Both the position numbers and the translations under genes were made by a program. DNA of 64,000 nt, taken from NCBI GenBank assembly GCA_035578155.1, contig JAPWDM010000002.1, positions 35,698,437-35,762,436 of the forward strand, in the 5' to 3' direction. The stretch is from Brachynemurus nebulosus. Lineage: Eukaryota; Arthropoda; Insecta; Neuroptera; Myrmeleontidae. Shown here piece after piece: positions 19,032 through 31,846 of the stretch (positions within the stretch are counted from its first letter, which is position 1; every line of letters begins with the position of its first letter). The notes below the pieces were generated by a model. It saw only the letters and a list, made by a program, of their open reading frames with translations. It was not told where the DNA came from and did not search any database.

Positions 19032-21149
19032 AATAAATTTTTATCTCCCGTCAAAACACAAAGGCCATCGGTGCATATCTGTTTTACACTTTAGCCATCG
19101 GTGCATATATTTTTATAGACTTACATTTACGTCTAAAAATTTTTAAATATAAAGACCAAATTATTAAAATCCTTTCATTATAATCGAAATAAACTGTAAT
19201 ATTTGTGGAATATTTTTATATATAATTATTATATGAATTCTAAATAATATTTAAAAAGTTGCATGAGTACAACTTTAATTATAAATTTAATTAAAAACTA
19301 AAAAGCAAACTTTATATTCAATTTAAAATCAGTTTTTTTCTCCTAATTACAAATATCCATTTAATTCTACTCCATATTATACATACTGCAAAATTACTAT
19401 AAAATATTTAACCTTATAGCGTATTATAAACATGTCTAGGTATCCAGAAATAAATTTTTCCCCGTAAAGTTTTATAAAATGTAAATGTAACTTTACTGAC
19501 CTATGTAGAGGACGATGAGCTAGCTACCTATTTCACAAAATTGTCAAACTTTTTTCCGAATAATTTCAAGTAGTTACTGTTGATACACCTTTTCACAATA
19601 AATTTTATAATACAAGAAGGAGAGTCAGTTAAGTAGACATTTTATAAAAGTGGTAGCTGTAATAAAAAAAGCCTTTTCGAAATTGGTTTTAGTATAAATA
19701 CATTAATTAATTTTTTTGTAGATTTTAAAGTGTTTTCACTCATTAGATAGTTATACGTGATGTATACAATGTGAACGAAAATAAGCATTCCATATTTTTA
19801 TATCATATCAAAATCAGCTTGAGATCTAATAGCGGGGTGAAGTGAAGACAATAGTAGATTTGTTACAATGGTAAACAATATAAAAATTGAAAGTACATAT
19901 TATTAAGAGACAAATCGTAGTCGATATTTTTCCTTGCCAGAGCGGGCTGTACTTAGGCGTTTTGACTTTTTGAATTATTTTTAATATCGTTAAAATATGA
20001 TACCCTCGTATACATTCAACTCTATATAAACCATATACTTCCTCTCGAAACATTTCAAATAACATTTCTTTCAATTTTCCTCGCATCCTAGAACAGTAGA
20101 TACGTAAAGCATAGGGAAGTTAAACATAAAGCAGATGAAAACATAACCTCACTAATGGAATTCACTTTATCCAATGAGATTTTACTGCCTCCTGCCATAG
20201 TACATACGTACATATCTATAGTTTTTCACTTTTTTGATGCTCCGTTGTTTTTTTAAGGAAATTGAATGAGAAACGAAGGAAATTTCAATGTTATTTTCTA
20301 ATTTCGTATTCTTAACGGTAAAGGTTTATTCTTCCCTCGAAAATGTTTAGTTTACGCAACAACACACTACGTACAGACGTACTTTAACAAGAATAAGTTT
20401 GTTTATAAGGTGCGTCACAATAAAATCACCATATTAGAAATTCCGAAAGGAATTTAAATACATATCCAATATTCTAGTGCCGGTTGTATATGAATATCCT
20501 CAGCGAAAAGGCGAGGCGATTTTTTTGTCAGCTTCTCACTGTCTCTTATTCATTTTCAGTTCTTTGTCGACTTTGTTCTTTATCTAATGTTGGCCAGCAA
20601 ATAGGTCATAATCAAGTAGCACAACTAAAATGAACTAAATAATTGTTGGAACTTTTGGAACTTGCATGTAGTAAAATTTCAACAGTAACGTCGTGCGGTT
20701 CTGTCCAAATGAGACAAGCACGAACTGAGGAAAATGAAAGTGCATAAGTGACCAAATACTTAACATACCAACTTATTACCTCCGCCGAGAACCTTTTGAC
20801 GAGAAACAATTTGTCGAAAATGTACAACCGGTAAATATACAAATACATTCACTAATGTAAATAAATTCTTTAAAAAAACTTTAAAGGTTTTTTAAAATCC
20901 AGGTGTCTGTGAGAGATGCATTCAGTTATTTCCGTTGTTTTCTTCCAAATTATTTTTTTTATTTTTTAAAAACGTATTACACATTGTTTTGTACATGGTA
21001 TGTGTTTTGTGCAGTCATTTGAGTCACTCAAGTAAATTAATAGTTATCGATGTGTTAATTTTTGGGCTTCCTGAAACTAGTACCATATCTAGGTAGTTGA
21101 ACATTGCTTGATCCAATAAGTTGAACAATTCGGTCCAATAAGTTACAAA
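19032..21149. other. no gene; short GCCATCGGTGCATAT duplication
   Basis: GCCATCGGTGCATAT occurs twice near 19063 and 19093. Otherwise AT-rich with no supportable features. Confidence 0.5.
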
Positions 21150-21773
21150 TTGAAGAGGTGGATTCCAAAACGCGCTAAGTTACTTTTTGCAATTTTTCAG
21201 GAAATGTAAAAAACTATCTAGGTAGGCAAATGTAGTAATCTCGTTAAATTATTTTCAAGTTCTTAGATAATAATTATTATTGATGTTATTTATTTGTTCA
21301 TATTTATACATATAATTTTCAATAGATTATATTGAAAAAAAAAAAAAACTTTAAAAAGTTGGGTTGAGTTGGTTAAAATAAACCTAGTTTGTTTAAATAC
21401 AGATATATTTTATTCAAGAAACATTTTAAACAGTGCATTATTAGCTATTTCATGTGTTTGACATAACAGAAAATCTGTCTACAAGCAAATTTGGAAAAAA
21501 ATACCAGCTATTATTGGAAAAAAAAATGCAATGGTTTACGAGTAAATTTGACTTAGAGCGTTTTGAAATAAAACTGTCACTGACTTAGCGCTTTTTTGGA
21601 AAACATTCCATTTTCATCATTCATTTTACAGTAGACTAAGCTCATTTTGAAGGGTGGCACTACGAAAATCGTGTAGAGCTGGACTTGAACATTCTGCATT
21701 AACTAAAATCTCACATTAGACAAAAAATGACGTCTTTTAGAATTCTAGCGCCTTTTGGAATCCACCTCTTCAA
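21150..21773. mobile_element. 624-bp MITE
   Basis: TIRs TTGAAGAGGTGGATTCCAAA and TTTGGAATCCACCTCTTCAA pair for about 26 bp, continuing into a GCGCTA word on both sides. The interior is AT-rich and has no transposase. Confidence 0.75.
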
Positions 21774-22334
21774 CTGGTCACAATTACTCAATTAGTTCTA
21801 CTAGTTGGTTAGCAATAAAAAATTTTTTCTTTTCGTTATAAAAGGTCCAAAAAATTTTTGAATTACCTTGAAATCTTGTAGAATTGATTGAAAAAATTTT
21901 GAAATTTTTAAAAAAGTGAGACCAACTTTTTCCATACGATTATGCAGCCTATTTTTAGCCAGCTGAAGGTAGTATTATGAGCACATATAACAAATTACAT
22001 TTTATTAATATCAAAATATTAATAAATTACACTTCATACAAACAAATGCACACGAGTATAAGAAAATGGCGAAAAATATTTGATTCATTTATATTCTAGA
22101 CAAATGGAAAAAATGCATAACTTAATCAACCAAGAGAAAATTAGGTTTTAAACATTATTACAGGAAGGGAAGAGTATCAAGCTATTTATTAAAAATAACA
22201 TTGATACCTACATAAAACTATAATTATAAAAACAAAGCGAATGAAAATTTCAACCTAACCTGATTGACAGATATCACACTTTAAGGTTAATAAGGTTATT
22301 ATGCATAATAAGTATCAAATTTAAATCTAGCAAA

Positions 22335-22541
22335 AGATAAATAATAAAAAATAAACAGTCAAAAATTATTCTTTATCTGTCACCGCAGTTCTATACCAAA
22401 AGTACCACTTTTGGTACAGAAACCCTGTAACTATACTACTTTTGGTATATAATTGCTGTGACCATGCTATTTTTCGTACAGAACTGCTGTGACAGATAAA
22501 GAATAATTTTTGACTGTTTATTTTTTATCTATCTATCGTTG
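22335..22541. mobile_element. ~205-bp foldback with internal repeats
   Basis: AATAAACAGTCAAAAATTAT followed by TCTTTATCTGTCAC on the left is inverted on the right as GTGACAGATAAAGA and ATAATTTTTGACTGTTTATT. The loop repeats ACCACTTTTGGTACAGAA-like words. Confidence 0.75.
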
Positions 22542-23153
22542 GTTTCAGAACTTCTGTGACTATACGCATGACATTTATAACTGAAAGCCAGTCTCACCAA
22601 CTGTTTCGTGTAGCCGTTAAGCAAGTGGTACATTATTCCTCGTGGTACGTCTCTTTCTAAATTATCATATTATATAGATATTAACTTTCATCGCAAGAAA
22701 ATTTTACCTCATTTTTAATCACTAGTTTGCAGTTGTTGGTAATTATGATATCAGCTTTGATAAGTTGGTCATTGCGCATTTAATTTTTAGAGATTGGTTT
22801 ATTTATTTATATTCATGTTTGTATGTTATCATTACAACATCAAAATGTGTTAACGTCTAAAGAAAGCATTGTTTATTTATTGATTCTTTTGCTCCTACTT
22901 GATTGGCGTTGCTACCTACCTATAGTTGCTTGTTTAAAAATATTTTTATAAAAATCCATTTTATAGAATTTTTCGACAATATTCGGTTTCGAAGTTTGAT
23001 TGTTTGTTTTCATTTTATTATTCAATTGTGTTATGGAAATTTTAAATTATTTTCTGAAATATGTAAATACAATAAGGTACGTAGTAAAGCTCCTTAAATT
23101 TTTAACAATATAGTTCTCACACAAATTTAAAAAAAAGGTCTAAGAATCCTTAC
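22542..23153. other. dpr intron, no other feature
   Basis: AT-rich sequence downstream (minus strand) of the dpr exon donor. I searched for the next expected Dpr exon, starting VI[NF]YDSPRGG, and did not see it. Confidence 0.5.
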
Positions 23154-23281
23154 CTCGTCATTATGCGTCCAGAAAATTGCCGGCGGTGGTTCTGGACTGT
23201 GTTTAACTATACACGTTAAATTCATGGTGCTTCCTCGATTAATGTAAATGTCGGGACCACCTAGTATTGTTGTGACAGGTT
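23154..23281 (-). CDS. dpr: Dpr-family cell-surface Ig protein, exon for start of Ig domain 2
   Basis: 128-nt internal exon. The acceptor is TTTCCTAATTACAG and the donor GAG|GTAAGG. Joined to the G left over from the upstream exon it reads V-V-E-PVTTILGGPDIYINRGST, then MNLTCIVKHSPEPPPAIFW, then THNDE. It supplies the second-domain strand-B Cys (NLTC) and strand-C Trp (FWTHN). This boundary phase and sequence are characteristic of Dpr proteins, which pair with DIP receptors at neuronal contacts. IGHSMYLSVVEPVT across the junction and the GGPDIYIN run favour the Dpr8/9/21 group, but paralogue choice needs a search. It lies 17.6 kb downstream of the other exon. Confidence 0.92.
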
Positions 23282-23895
23282 CTGTAATTAGGAAAAAAAA
23301 CTTTTTAAAAATGTTTAAAATACAAACGGAAAAGATTGGGAGTTGTTGTATCAACGTGTATGAGCATAGGTACGGTACACTCCCGATTATACGAGTCCTA
23401 GTTATATAAGCCTCTGAATTATCCGTGCGTTTCTTTTTAAAGGTAAGTATTGTAAATTGTAGTTGAGTGTTAAGGACTGTAATTTTCTCTCCATAAGTTA
23501 AATAGCTACATATTTACTATTAGTCTGATGTATTGTTAATACAAAGAATTACACTTTAATTTGTTCATACATATAAATATGTATGGTTATTTATTACCTC
23601 AAAATACATTAAGCCTCCGTATTACCCGAGGTTTCGGTTATCCGAGGTAACCTCGGTCTCGACAACTTTGGATAATTGAGAGTCTACTGTCTAGATTTTT
23701 TTTTTAAATAAATTTTTATAAAGGGTATTTAACACCTAAACGCCATGTTTATACGGTTCTAACACTGAATTATTCTTGAGATAATCGAAAAAATACTGTC
23801 CCGTATTTTTTTTCAATTTTGTATCGCAAAAAATATAAAAGCTGAAAATATAAAGTCAATGACAATCGTTAGAGAACAGCTTAAAGTATATTATA

Positions 23896-24617
23896 CAGTA
23901 TGGTCCAGAATTATGTACCATAAGTGCTAGAGCTGATAGTATGTTCAAAAATAATGGTACTTTTTCATGTATACTTTTTTTTTCCAAAACTCAATAATAA
24001 GGGCGATACAACCTTGTGAAGGAGTGAAGCGAAAATCATTTTTTCTTAAATATTTTCCAAATACTTTTGAATAACGGATTGATATTTTAGGGGTACGTAT
24101 TTTGCGTTAGGAAGATTAAATTTGTGTTAACACTTATTCCGCCACTTATGATCAAGCCGTGATTTTAGGTTGTAGGTGTGAATTATCACATTTATTCTTT
24201 CCTAGTTTGCAATTATTTAAACAAAATTATTAAAAATATGATTCCTCAGACAATTCCACGCAAAAAAGATATACTTCTTACATTTCGATAAATAATACCG
24301 TTTTCGAGTAATTTAAAGTAGAAGTATCTATATTTCCAAATTATCCCCTTTTCATAAGTGATGGAATATTTGGTAGATACCATAAATTTAATTATCTTGA
24401 TGTTCATACGTATTCCCTATTTGAATCCATTATTCAAAAATGCCTAAAAAATTTTTAAAAAAAGTCAGTTTCGTTTCACCCCTTTACATTTTACCTCTAT
24501 ACTTTATCACCCTGATTATTGAGTTTTAAAAAAAGTGTAGATGAAAAGGTACTATTATTTTTAAACGTACTATCAGCTTCAGAAATTACGGTGCATACAT
24601 AATTCTGGACCACCTTG
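23896..24617. mobile_element. 722-bp TA-flanked MITE (family also at 47.8 kb)
   Basis: Starts after a TA with CAGTATGGTCCAGAATTATG and ends with CATAATTCTGGACCACCTTG followed by TA. The TIRs are close inverted copies. The interior shares long stretches with 47826-48608 (for example TTTTCCAAA...ACTTTTGAATAA and the ATTGAGTT region). A TA target and CAG ends are consistent with a Tc1/mariner-derived MITE. It is inserted in the dpr intron. Confidence 0.8.
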
Positions 24618-26060
24618 TATAAAGAGTAAGTACATAGTATGTACTTACTTTTAAAAAATTTCATCAAAATCAAAAAAAGGCACTTTTTCAAAAATTAATA
24701 AAATACTCTTTTGCTCTGTAATCCGATCCTTCTGATACATGCCGTACTATATGGTACGTTGGTACATACCACAGAATACTATAGAACGTATACTACTATC
24801 TCTATACTAGCGAAACCAGCGTCGCCAAAAAATTCCATCAATCCTCACCTATGTTATGTAGATACACACTGTTTGTACTTTTATATGTGTGATATCTTCA
24901 TGTGTACGCGTCGTCGTTCATACCGCAAACACATATACTGCGGACGGATCACATTATACATTGTGACCAACAATTATCCAACAATCATCAATAACTGATG
25001 CGCACCCGCTTACCACCTCTGAACGAGTGATCAGCTAGACTGTGAGAAGGTCTAGAGGGGCCTACTACTGACGACAGATTTTTATACATATATACGCTTA
25101 ATGTATAAATATCTGTGGTACATACCGTGCGTATCCAAAGAAATGTTACATATGTATGTGTTCATTGTTACATCGTTTGTAAAGCATAAATATGTTCATA
25201 TATTGTGGCGGAATTAACTGAGTTGATTTATTTAGTTGAACGATCTCTGCACAGCGCGGCTAGTAGTAATGATCCTTATTGATGTACATACAACATATCC
25301 AATATATATTGAGGGCGTGTTGATCATAGATTATTTATGTATTTCGTTCATATTATAGCTTACTGCATTATAGCTTGGATAACAAGATACTTCCAAAGTA
25401 GCAATGCTAGGCAAATTCGTCACTTTCTTATAGAATAAGTATGGCAAACGTTTAGAATCAAACAGGCAATTAAGTTATACAGTTGAAGAATACTTGAAAA
25501 TCTGGATGAAAGTGCGATATTCCGTACGAAAAAAAAAACAATAATGGAATCCCAGCGTACAGAGGTACAGCAACTATCTCTATCTTTAAATCTGCAGTGT
25601 GCACTTCTGTGCAGGTTAGGCTACTTAGTAGTCATTCTCTCAGTAGCAGTCGATGAATGTAGGTCAATCACAAGTCAAGTGATTTGATGGTTGTGTTGGC
25701 ATTGTAGAACCCCCACACGAAGCCACATACACGCGTTGTGTATATATACATGTATGCAACAGCACAGTCACCACCACCAACGATCACTAACACAAAGACA
25801 CAATATCGCACAAATACAAAATAAACCCAGTGCACGTATATAACATATTTTCTATCTCTTACTGGTTACAGTGGTTCCAGTGGAACCGTAGAAAAGCAGC
25901 TTTGTAACCATGGATAACATCAAATATAAATTAGTTTGGCTGTCATTCGGCACCAGACATTGCAGGTTTAGTTGTACAAACACAAACGGCCTTAGATTTC
26001 TAACTATAAATTAAGATAAGTATATCAAATAAAGTATTTAGGAATTGGAACCGATTTTTG
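24618..26060. other. dpr intron, no other gene
   Basis: AT-rich with scattered GC-richer stretches. The ORF at 24711-24998 has no recognisable domain. Nothing else supportable. Confidence 0.5.
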
Positions 26061-26068
26061 CGTAGATT

Positions 26069-26445
26069 CAGGGCCGTAACTAGGCTGGGACAACCAGGGC
26101 ATTGCCCCGGGGCCCCCAGCCAAAGGAGGCCCCAAAGAGAATACAAGAAATTCGAAATTTCTAATTTTCTTGGCAAATTTTAAGGGCGATATTTATTTCT
26201 GTGCAGGAAACGAGCAAACGACTGATAAGCGAAAAAAAGTCGTCGCCGTTTTTTTTGCCGGGGGGCGTAATTTTAAAGGCGGCATTTCTGAAAAATTAGG
26301 GCGGCAGACGACTGACGAGCAAAAAAAGGGTCGTCGCCTCTTTTTTTGCCAGGGGGAGGAATTTTTTTGTTTTTGCCCCGGGCGGCGTAGGGGTCCTGAA
26401 AGTACTTTCTGCCCCGGGGCCCCTGGAGACCTAGTTACGGCCCTG
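26069..26445. mobile_element. 377-bp hAT-type MITE, GC-rich
   Basis: Ends CAGGGCCGTAACTAGG and CCTAGTTACGGCCCTG are inverted. The flanks are CGTAGATT and CTTAGATT (7 of 8 bases), an 8-bp duplication fitting hAT. The interior is unusually GC-rich (GCCCCGGGGCCCC-type runs near each end), with two copies of a CAAACGACTGATAAGCG-like block, so it stands out from its surroundings. It resembles widespread arthropod CAGGGCCG-ended elements. Confidence 0.88.
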
Positions 26446-26933
26446 CTTAGATTAATGCTTTCTCGATATTTTATTTGATATCTCTTAATTATTATAGTTG
26501 GAAATCTAAAGTCGGTCTTGTTTGTACAACCGAACCTGCGATGTCGGCTCGATACTTTATTCGACTGGAGAACAATATTTATTGTTATATATAATAAAGA
26601 AAACTGGGGACACTTGATCTACATTTTGGTATTTTGCTCAAATCTCATAAAATAATATTGTTTTTCAGAACACTTTTTCATCACTAGTTAGAAAATATAC
26701 CCTTCTAATATCTTGCATTTAAATCATGAAATATATTATCTGCGTTTCCATTTTTTTTTCCCATTTTCCCAGAACAGTACAAAAGGATCAAGTGTCCCTT
26801 GTTGTAGGAGACTTGATCCCGGTATCGGGTAGACATGACCCTGACCTTAATGCATAACATGAATGAACAAAAAGTCTGTTTGGTAAGAAATTTGTTAACA
26901 AATCTAGTTTAGTGAAAAATGAAAAAGTAAAAA
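26446..26933. other. dpr intron with small inverted repeat
   Basis: GGGACACTTGATC near 26607 and GATCAAGTGTCCC near 26786 are inverted, and a further ACTTGATCCCGG copy lies near 26811. No gene. Confidence 0.5.
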
Positions 26934-27612
26934 CCTCCATAAAGCTAGCCGTCCCAAAAAAATAAATTTGCAAAATCCCAAAAAAACTTATAGATAAAAA
27001 ATAGGTGTATTTTAAGTGTAAACTAGGTGTGCTAATCAAATATTAGGTGTTCTTATCGTTTTTGATAAAACAAATTATTTTTCTCGAGTCCTTTACACTT
27101 ATTCCTTTAAAAAAATAGTTAAAGCTTCAGTTGAATATTTACGATTTATATTTACATGGTAATCTTTTATAAAAAGTTATCACGTTCATAACATCATTAT
27201 TATTAGTGCTGGTAAAGCGCTGGGACGTTAAAAAAAATTGATATTTTTCTATTTAGTTACATAACAAAATATATAATATTTAACAAACAGTGGAAGCGCA
27301 CGATTTTTTATGATTTTTCTTAAAACTTTCATTTTACAAAATTTTTGTCAGCATGGTCGAAAAACACCTAATTTACATCTAATTCTCCCTACTTTAAATT
27401 ACGGAAAATACGCTTTTTTACCTATAGGACGGCCAGGTTTACGTAAACCTAGACGTCCCTTTTGTTTTTCACGTTTTCTCGAAAACGGTAAGAACAGCTA
27501 ATTTTTTATTAACACACCTAATTTACACCTAAAAAATACCTATTTTTTATTTAGTAGTTTTTTGGAATTTTGCATCAGAATTATTTTTTTGGGACGGCTA
27601 TCATTATGGAGG
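26934..27612. mobile_element. 679-bp MITE
   Basis: CCTCCATAAAGCTAGCCGTC at the left and GACGGCTATCATTATGGAGG at the right are inverted. Pairing continues inwards through the CCCAAAAAAATAA region and ATAAAAAATAGGTGTATTTT-like words. Repeated CACCTAATTTACA words occur inside. No transposase and no clear target duplication. Confidence 0.75.
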
Positions 27613-30389
27613 TAAAAGTGAAATTATTCTGCTACTTTAAGAAATATGTCATAATACTGATAACATCACTATCAAAATACTCACAAAAAAGTTGTTTAAC
27701 CATCAAAAACGAAAATATATTACTGCTCTAAAGTTGTCTGTTATATACTTTCAAAATGACATTTAGTGATTGACAATTTAGCAGTTGTCCGCAGTCTACA
27801 CTGTTAATTACTTTTAAAGATAGATAGATGTTCGAGTTCATTCGAATGGATCGATATAGGTAAATCAAAAATTATTTTCGTATCAAAAACATTAATATGT
27901 ATAAAAGTTTTAAAATGTAAATATGTTTTGAAATGTAAACCATAAAGAGTGTAAAAGTAGTGAAATAAGAGTAGTTAAGTATTGCAGAAATTTACTAGTG
28001 TAGATGAATAAACCAGACCTTTATGTCTAGAATACAACGAAGTCTAATTAATGAAGCTAAGTCCATATTTTCATTTACAATCTGTAAAAAATCTGCGAAT
28101 TTTGGAAAAATTTTATGCTAAACTATGATTTTCTAATTTATATTTTATTTTAGAATTTCCTGCCATTCCATATTTTACGTAGGTTACCAAATTTTCTCAG
28201 ATTTCAGGTTAAAAATTCACTTATTTCAAAAAAAAAATTTTTAATTACATTTTTTTTAATCATTTAAATACGTGTTTAAACAGATTTCCTTTCTTGCTAT
28301 GCAAAAATTTAGATTTTTAGCATCAACTTGCATTGAAATAGAGCAAAAATGCTCTCTTTTCCATAACAGTATGTTATATTTTTCTAAATGATGGGTTTTC
28401 CTATTCAATATGAAACTTCCATTTTTGTTAATTTTATTTGGTTTTCATCGTTATGATTCTAGGGTCTTAAAGTTCTTAAAGATCATATCCATACAACCAT
28501 GAAGCTTGCAGGTTACTAATTCCTTAAGATCTTAAGAGCTGCCAAAATTTTGAATCTCACTGATGTTCTTGGTACTAGTGATTCGATTGCACTTTCAGTT
28601 TTGCCAAAAATAAAAAAAATTGTTTGTATATTGATAACAATTTTTGATATAAGTTTTAACGCGGAAAATAATTAACTATCATTAGATGCTAAAATTAGTT
28701 TTCTAGCATGTTGAAACTAGAGTTGAGTTATAAGGGTGTGAAAGTAAACGATAACTACTTGGAATAAAGAATACTTGGTAATGCTGTGAAGGTGGTGGTG
28801 CACTATTTTACGCGCTTTCACCAAAAAAGTTTGGTTTATTTTTAATAGCAGCATTATTTACTGAGTCGGATATTATTATCTACTCTTCACTTTCTAATTT
28901 GTATTTTAATGTAGCAACTATTTAAAACATAGAAAAATTAATTTACCAAAATTTTCGTGAACCATACTTATATAAAAAACATTTCTAATTTAAATGTTAA
29001 TAAATTATTTATTATACAAAAGAGAATTAAAAAAGCAATTAATAAAAATGACAGAACGCAAAGGGACTAGAAGTAGGTGTAGAGTGACATTAAATATGAT
29101 TGTAAAAAATAAAGTATGTCTGTATTTTCTTATTTCCAAAAAAATAAAATAAAATAAAATAAAATAAAAATACAAAATACAAAAGGAAATGGAAAACATA
29201 ACGAAAGAGAACTCTTTAAAATACTAATTTTTTTAATGAAAATTTCTTATTTTTCTTTTTCGCATGCAGACATATTGAAATAAGATAGATAATACATTAA
29301 AAGTCTTCTTGTTATAATAATAACAAGTAAACATAAAGGAAATAATTTCCATTCAGACCATATTTAACTCTCTCAAAAAAAAAAAAAAAAAAAATTAACA
29401 ATAAAGTAGTAATAACGTGGGAATTCTAAAACTGTCAGCCACTGAACAAATATACAAAAAATTCAAAATTTTTCCTTAATCGAAATGGGAACTATTCAGA
29501 GATAGCACAGTACAGAAAATAATTCAAGTAGAAAGATATCTTGCGAAAACGGACCGTTGTTTTGGCACGAATATCATCTATAATTACTTACTATTATTAC
29601 GCTTGTTATCTGTCGATCCATTCTTTTATTCAACTATTAACCTAGTTTAGTTTGCTCTTTCGTTTCAACTAAAAAAGTAACGTTTATAGAAACATTATAG
29701 AAACTAAACGAGTAGATACTATAATTTAGTTGACTTTTCGTTTTAAGTATATTTACATAATCGTATTCAACTATATTCTATAGCTATAAAATATATAAGT
29801 CTGTTCGGGGTCAATGACCATCAAACTAAAACAGCTAGGATATTTCACAGGTCAAATTCAACTATTCGATTTCGAAATTGTAACAAGTAAAAGAATGATG
29901 ATTAATTTAGGTACAAAATACTTTTCTTTTAATTATGACCACATTTTTCGAAAGTTATTCGTTTTACAAATTTATTATTGTTACTTGTTAAGAAAAGGCG
30001 AAAATGGTTTTTACATTGTTAAATATTTTAAACTTTACTAATTTAAATACCTACCTATTTAAAACTTTATGTATGATTGCCCAATATTTTAACTTAAACT
30101 TTACACATAAATAAAGTTTGTATATACCATTGCTAATTAGGTGTTTATATTTTATCCAAGCTCGAAAATAATATAAAATGGAAAAAACTGATAAAAAAAA
30201 AGTTCAATTATATTCATACATTTTTAATTTCACATCCTGAATATATATTTTTAAATTTGGTGTCGTAACTGAGTTTAACGTTTGCTGTTGCTTGAGCAAA
30301 ATAATGTTGCCTGCAATTACTTCAAGTTAAATTCTCAAATAAAATTATGGAAAAAAAATGTGTGACCCAGTTACCGATAACATGCCCGA
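27613..30389. other. dpr intron, no gene recognised
   Basis: AT-rich, with an AAAAT pentanucleotide run near 29140-29168 and an A run near 29373. ORFs at 29005-29199 and 29814-30041 show no family features. Confidence 0.5.
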
Positions 30390-30640
30390 TGTCCGGAACA
30401 TGGTTTTTTTGGCAATTTTCCTGAAAAAATAAGTGTTTTACCAAAATTTGCACTACGTAAAAAAAATGGGTAAGTTTTTTACACCATTGAAAAGAGGAGA
30501 AAAAATTACATAAAAAAGGTCTTTAAACTATTGCTCTAGGTCAACTAGTTTCGGAGAAAAACGAATTTTTATAAACGGAAATTCGCTATGTTATGCAGGA
30601 TGCTGCGATACGGGTATTTTTATCTATGAATGAAAATGGA
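30390..30640 (+). repeat. dispersed repeat family Y, copy 1
   Basis: Contains TAAACTATTGCTCTAGGTCA, ACTAGTTTCGGAGAAAAACG and AAATTCGCTATGTTATGCAG followed by GCTGCGATACGGGTATTTTT. These blocks recur near 37.4-38.1 kb and 48.8-49.0 kb in the same orientation, and inverted near 45.5-46.0 kb. Confidence 0.65.
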
Positions 30641-31846
30641 ATTTTTTCTGTATTTAAAAAGACTATCTTAGTTTACTCCTTGTTTTGTTGCTTCGCTGTT
30701 TTCTAATAAACGTTCCGGATGCGGACGACTATTATTAAATAAATACAAGCTTCCTCCAGCATCTTCGAAAGCGCTTCGAATGTCTTTTTATCATACAAAT
30801 ATTTTAAACGCATTACTTTCATAAAAAAAAATTCATATCTGATATAATTTTTGTTTATTATTAACAAAGATTGAAAAATAAAAAAAAACTACAAATAATT
30901 TTAAAGAGAAATACTAAAAGATTTTATTTTTACTTTGCTTCGGTATTCCTTACAGCATTATTAATAATACCAAATAATTAAAAATTTTAGTAAAAATAAC
31001 GGTTTTTGTTTCAAACAAAAATGTAAGTGAAATTTTTTAACATAAAACTAACCACCTCACAAAGTTGCAAAATACGGAAACAAACACAGCTATACTGGGC
31101 TTGCAACGAATATTTAGAAACTATTAGGTATTCATCCTATTCAACATATTTTGATATTTCGCCAAATTCCAAATAATGGAAAAAACGAAATCTAAGGCAT
31201 TTATTCACTTAAAAAATATTTTTAAATTATGTATTATTATTATTTATATATTTTAAATAATTAAATAAATATCTTTGGAGTATAAGCATGCAGTATTATT
31301 TGCACTTTTGACAATTTTGAACAGCTTTTGTGATTGTATTTTACTATGGATAAATTGCTGTTGAACGGTACCTTAAATTCAAATTAATTCAGAATTAAAT
31401 TTTAAAATTATTGAAAAGAAATTGAGTGTAAGAAATACACATAATGTTAAGCAGATATTAAATTACAGCAATAAAAAGTCAAATTGCAAGTAATTTGTAA
31501 AAAATTAACCCTTTGCGCTTATACGACATGTCTAGCATGACAACGTGGTTTGGCCATTAGCTCAACCATATTTTACATTTAAAAAATAAAATCTGGGTCT
31601 GTGGACAATAAATAGCGTTGAACAAACTTTTGATAGTAACAAATCTAACAAAGGTTGCACCATTTTCTTTAAAAATAGGAATAAAAATCATGCGTCATGT
31701 CGTGTGTCACATGTCTTACGTTGCTTGAGTACAGAGTTAAAAATTAAAACGCCATTGCAAGTAGTCTTGAAATTTTTTGTAAATATTTAAATTGTAAATT
31801 ATATGTACTTGAAATCGTTGTTTCCTTGCATGAGTTTTGGTTAATA

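Noticed and set aside
30312..30360. Possible microRNA-like or other small RNA signals in AT-rich intron
   Set aside because: No hairpin with a conserved-looking mature sequence could be supported by eye. The strong hairpins seen are transposon TIRs.
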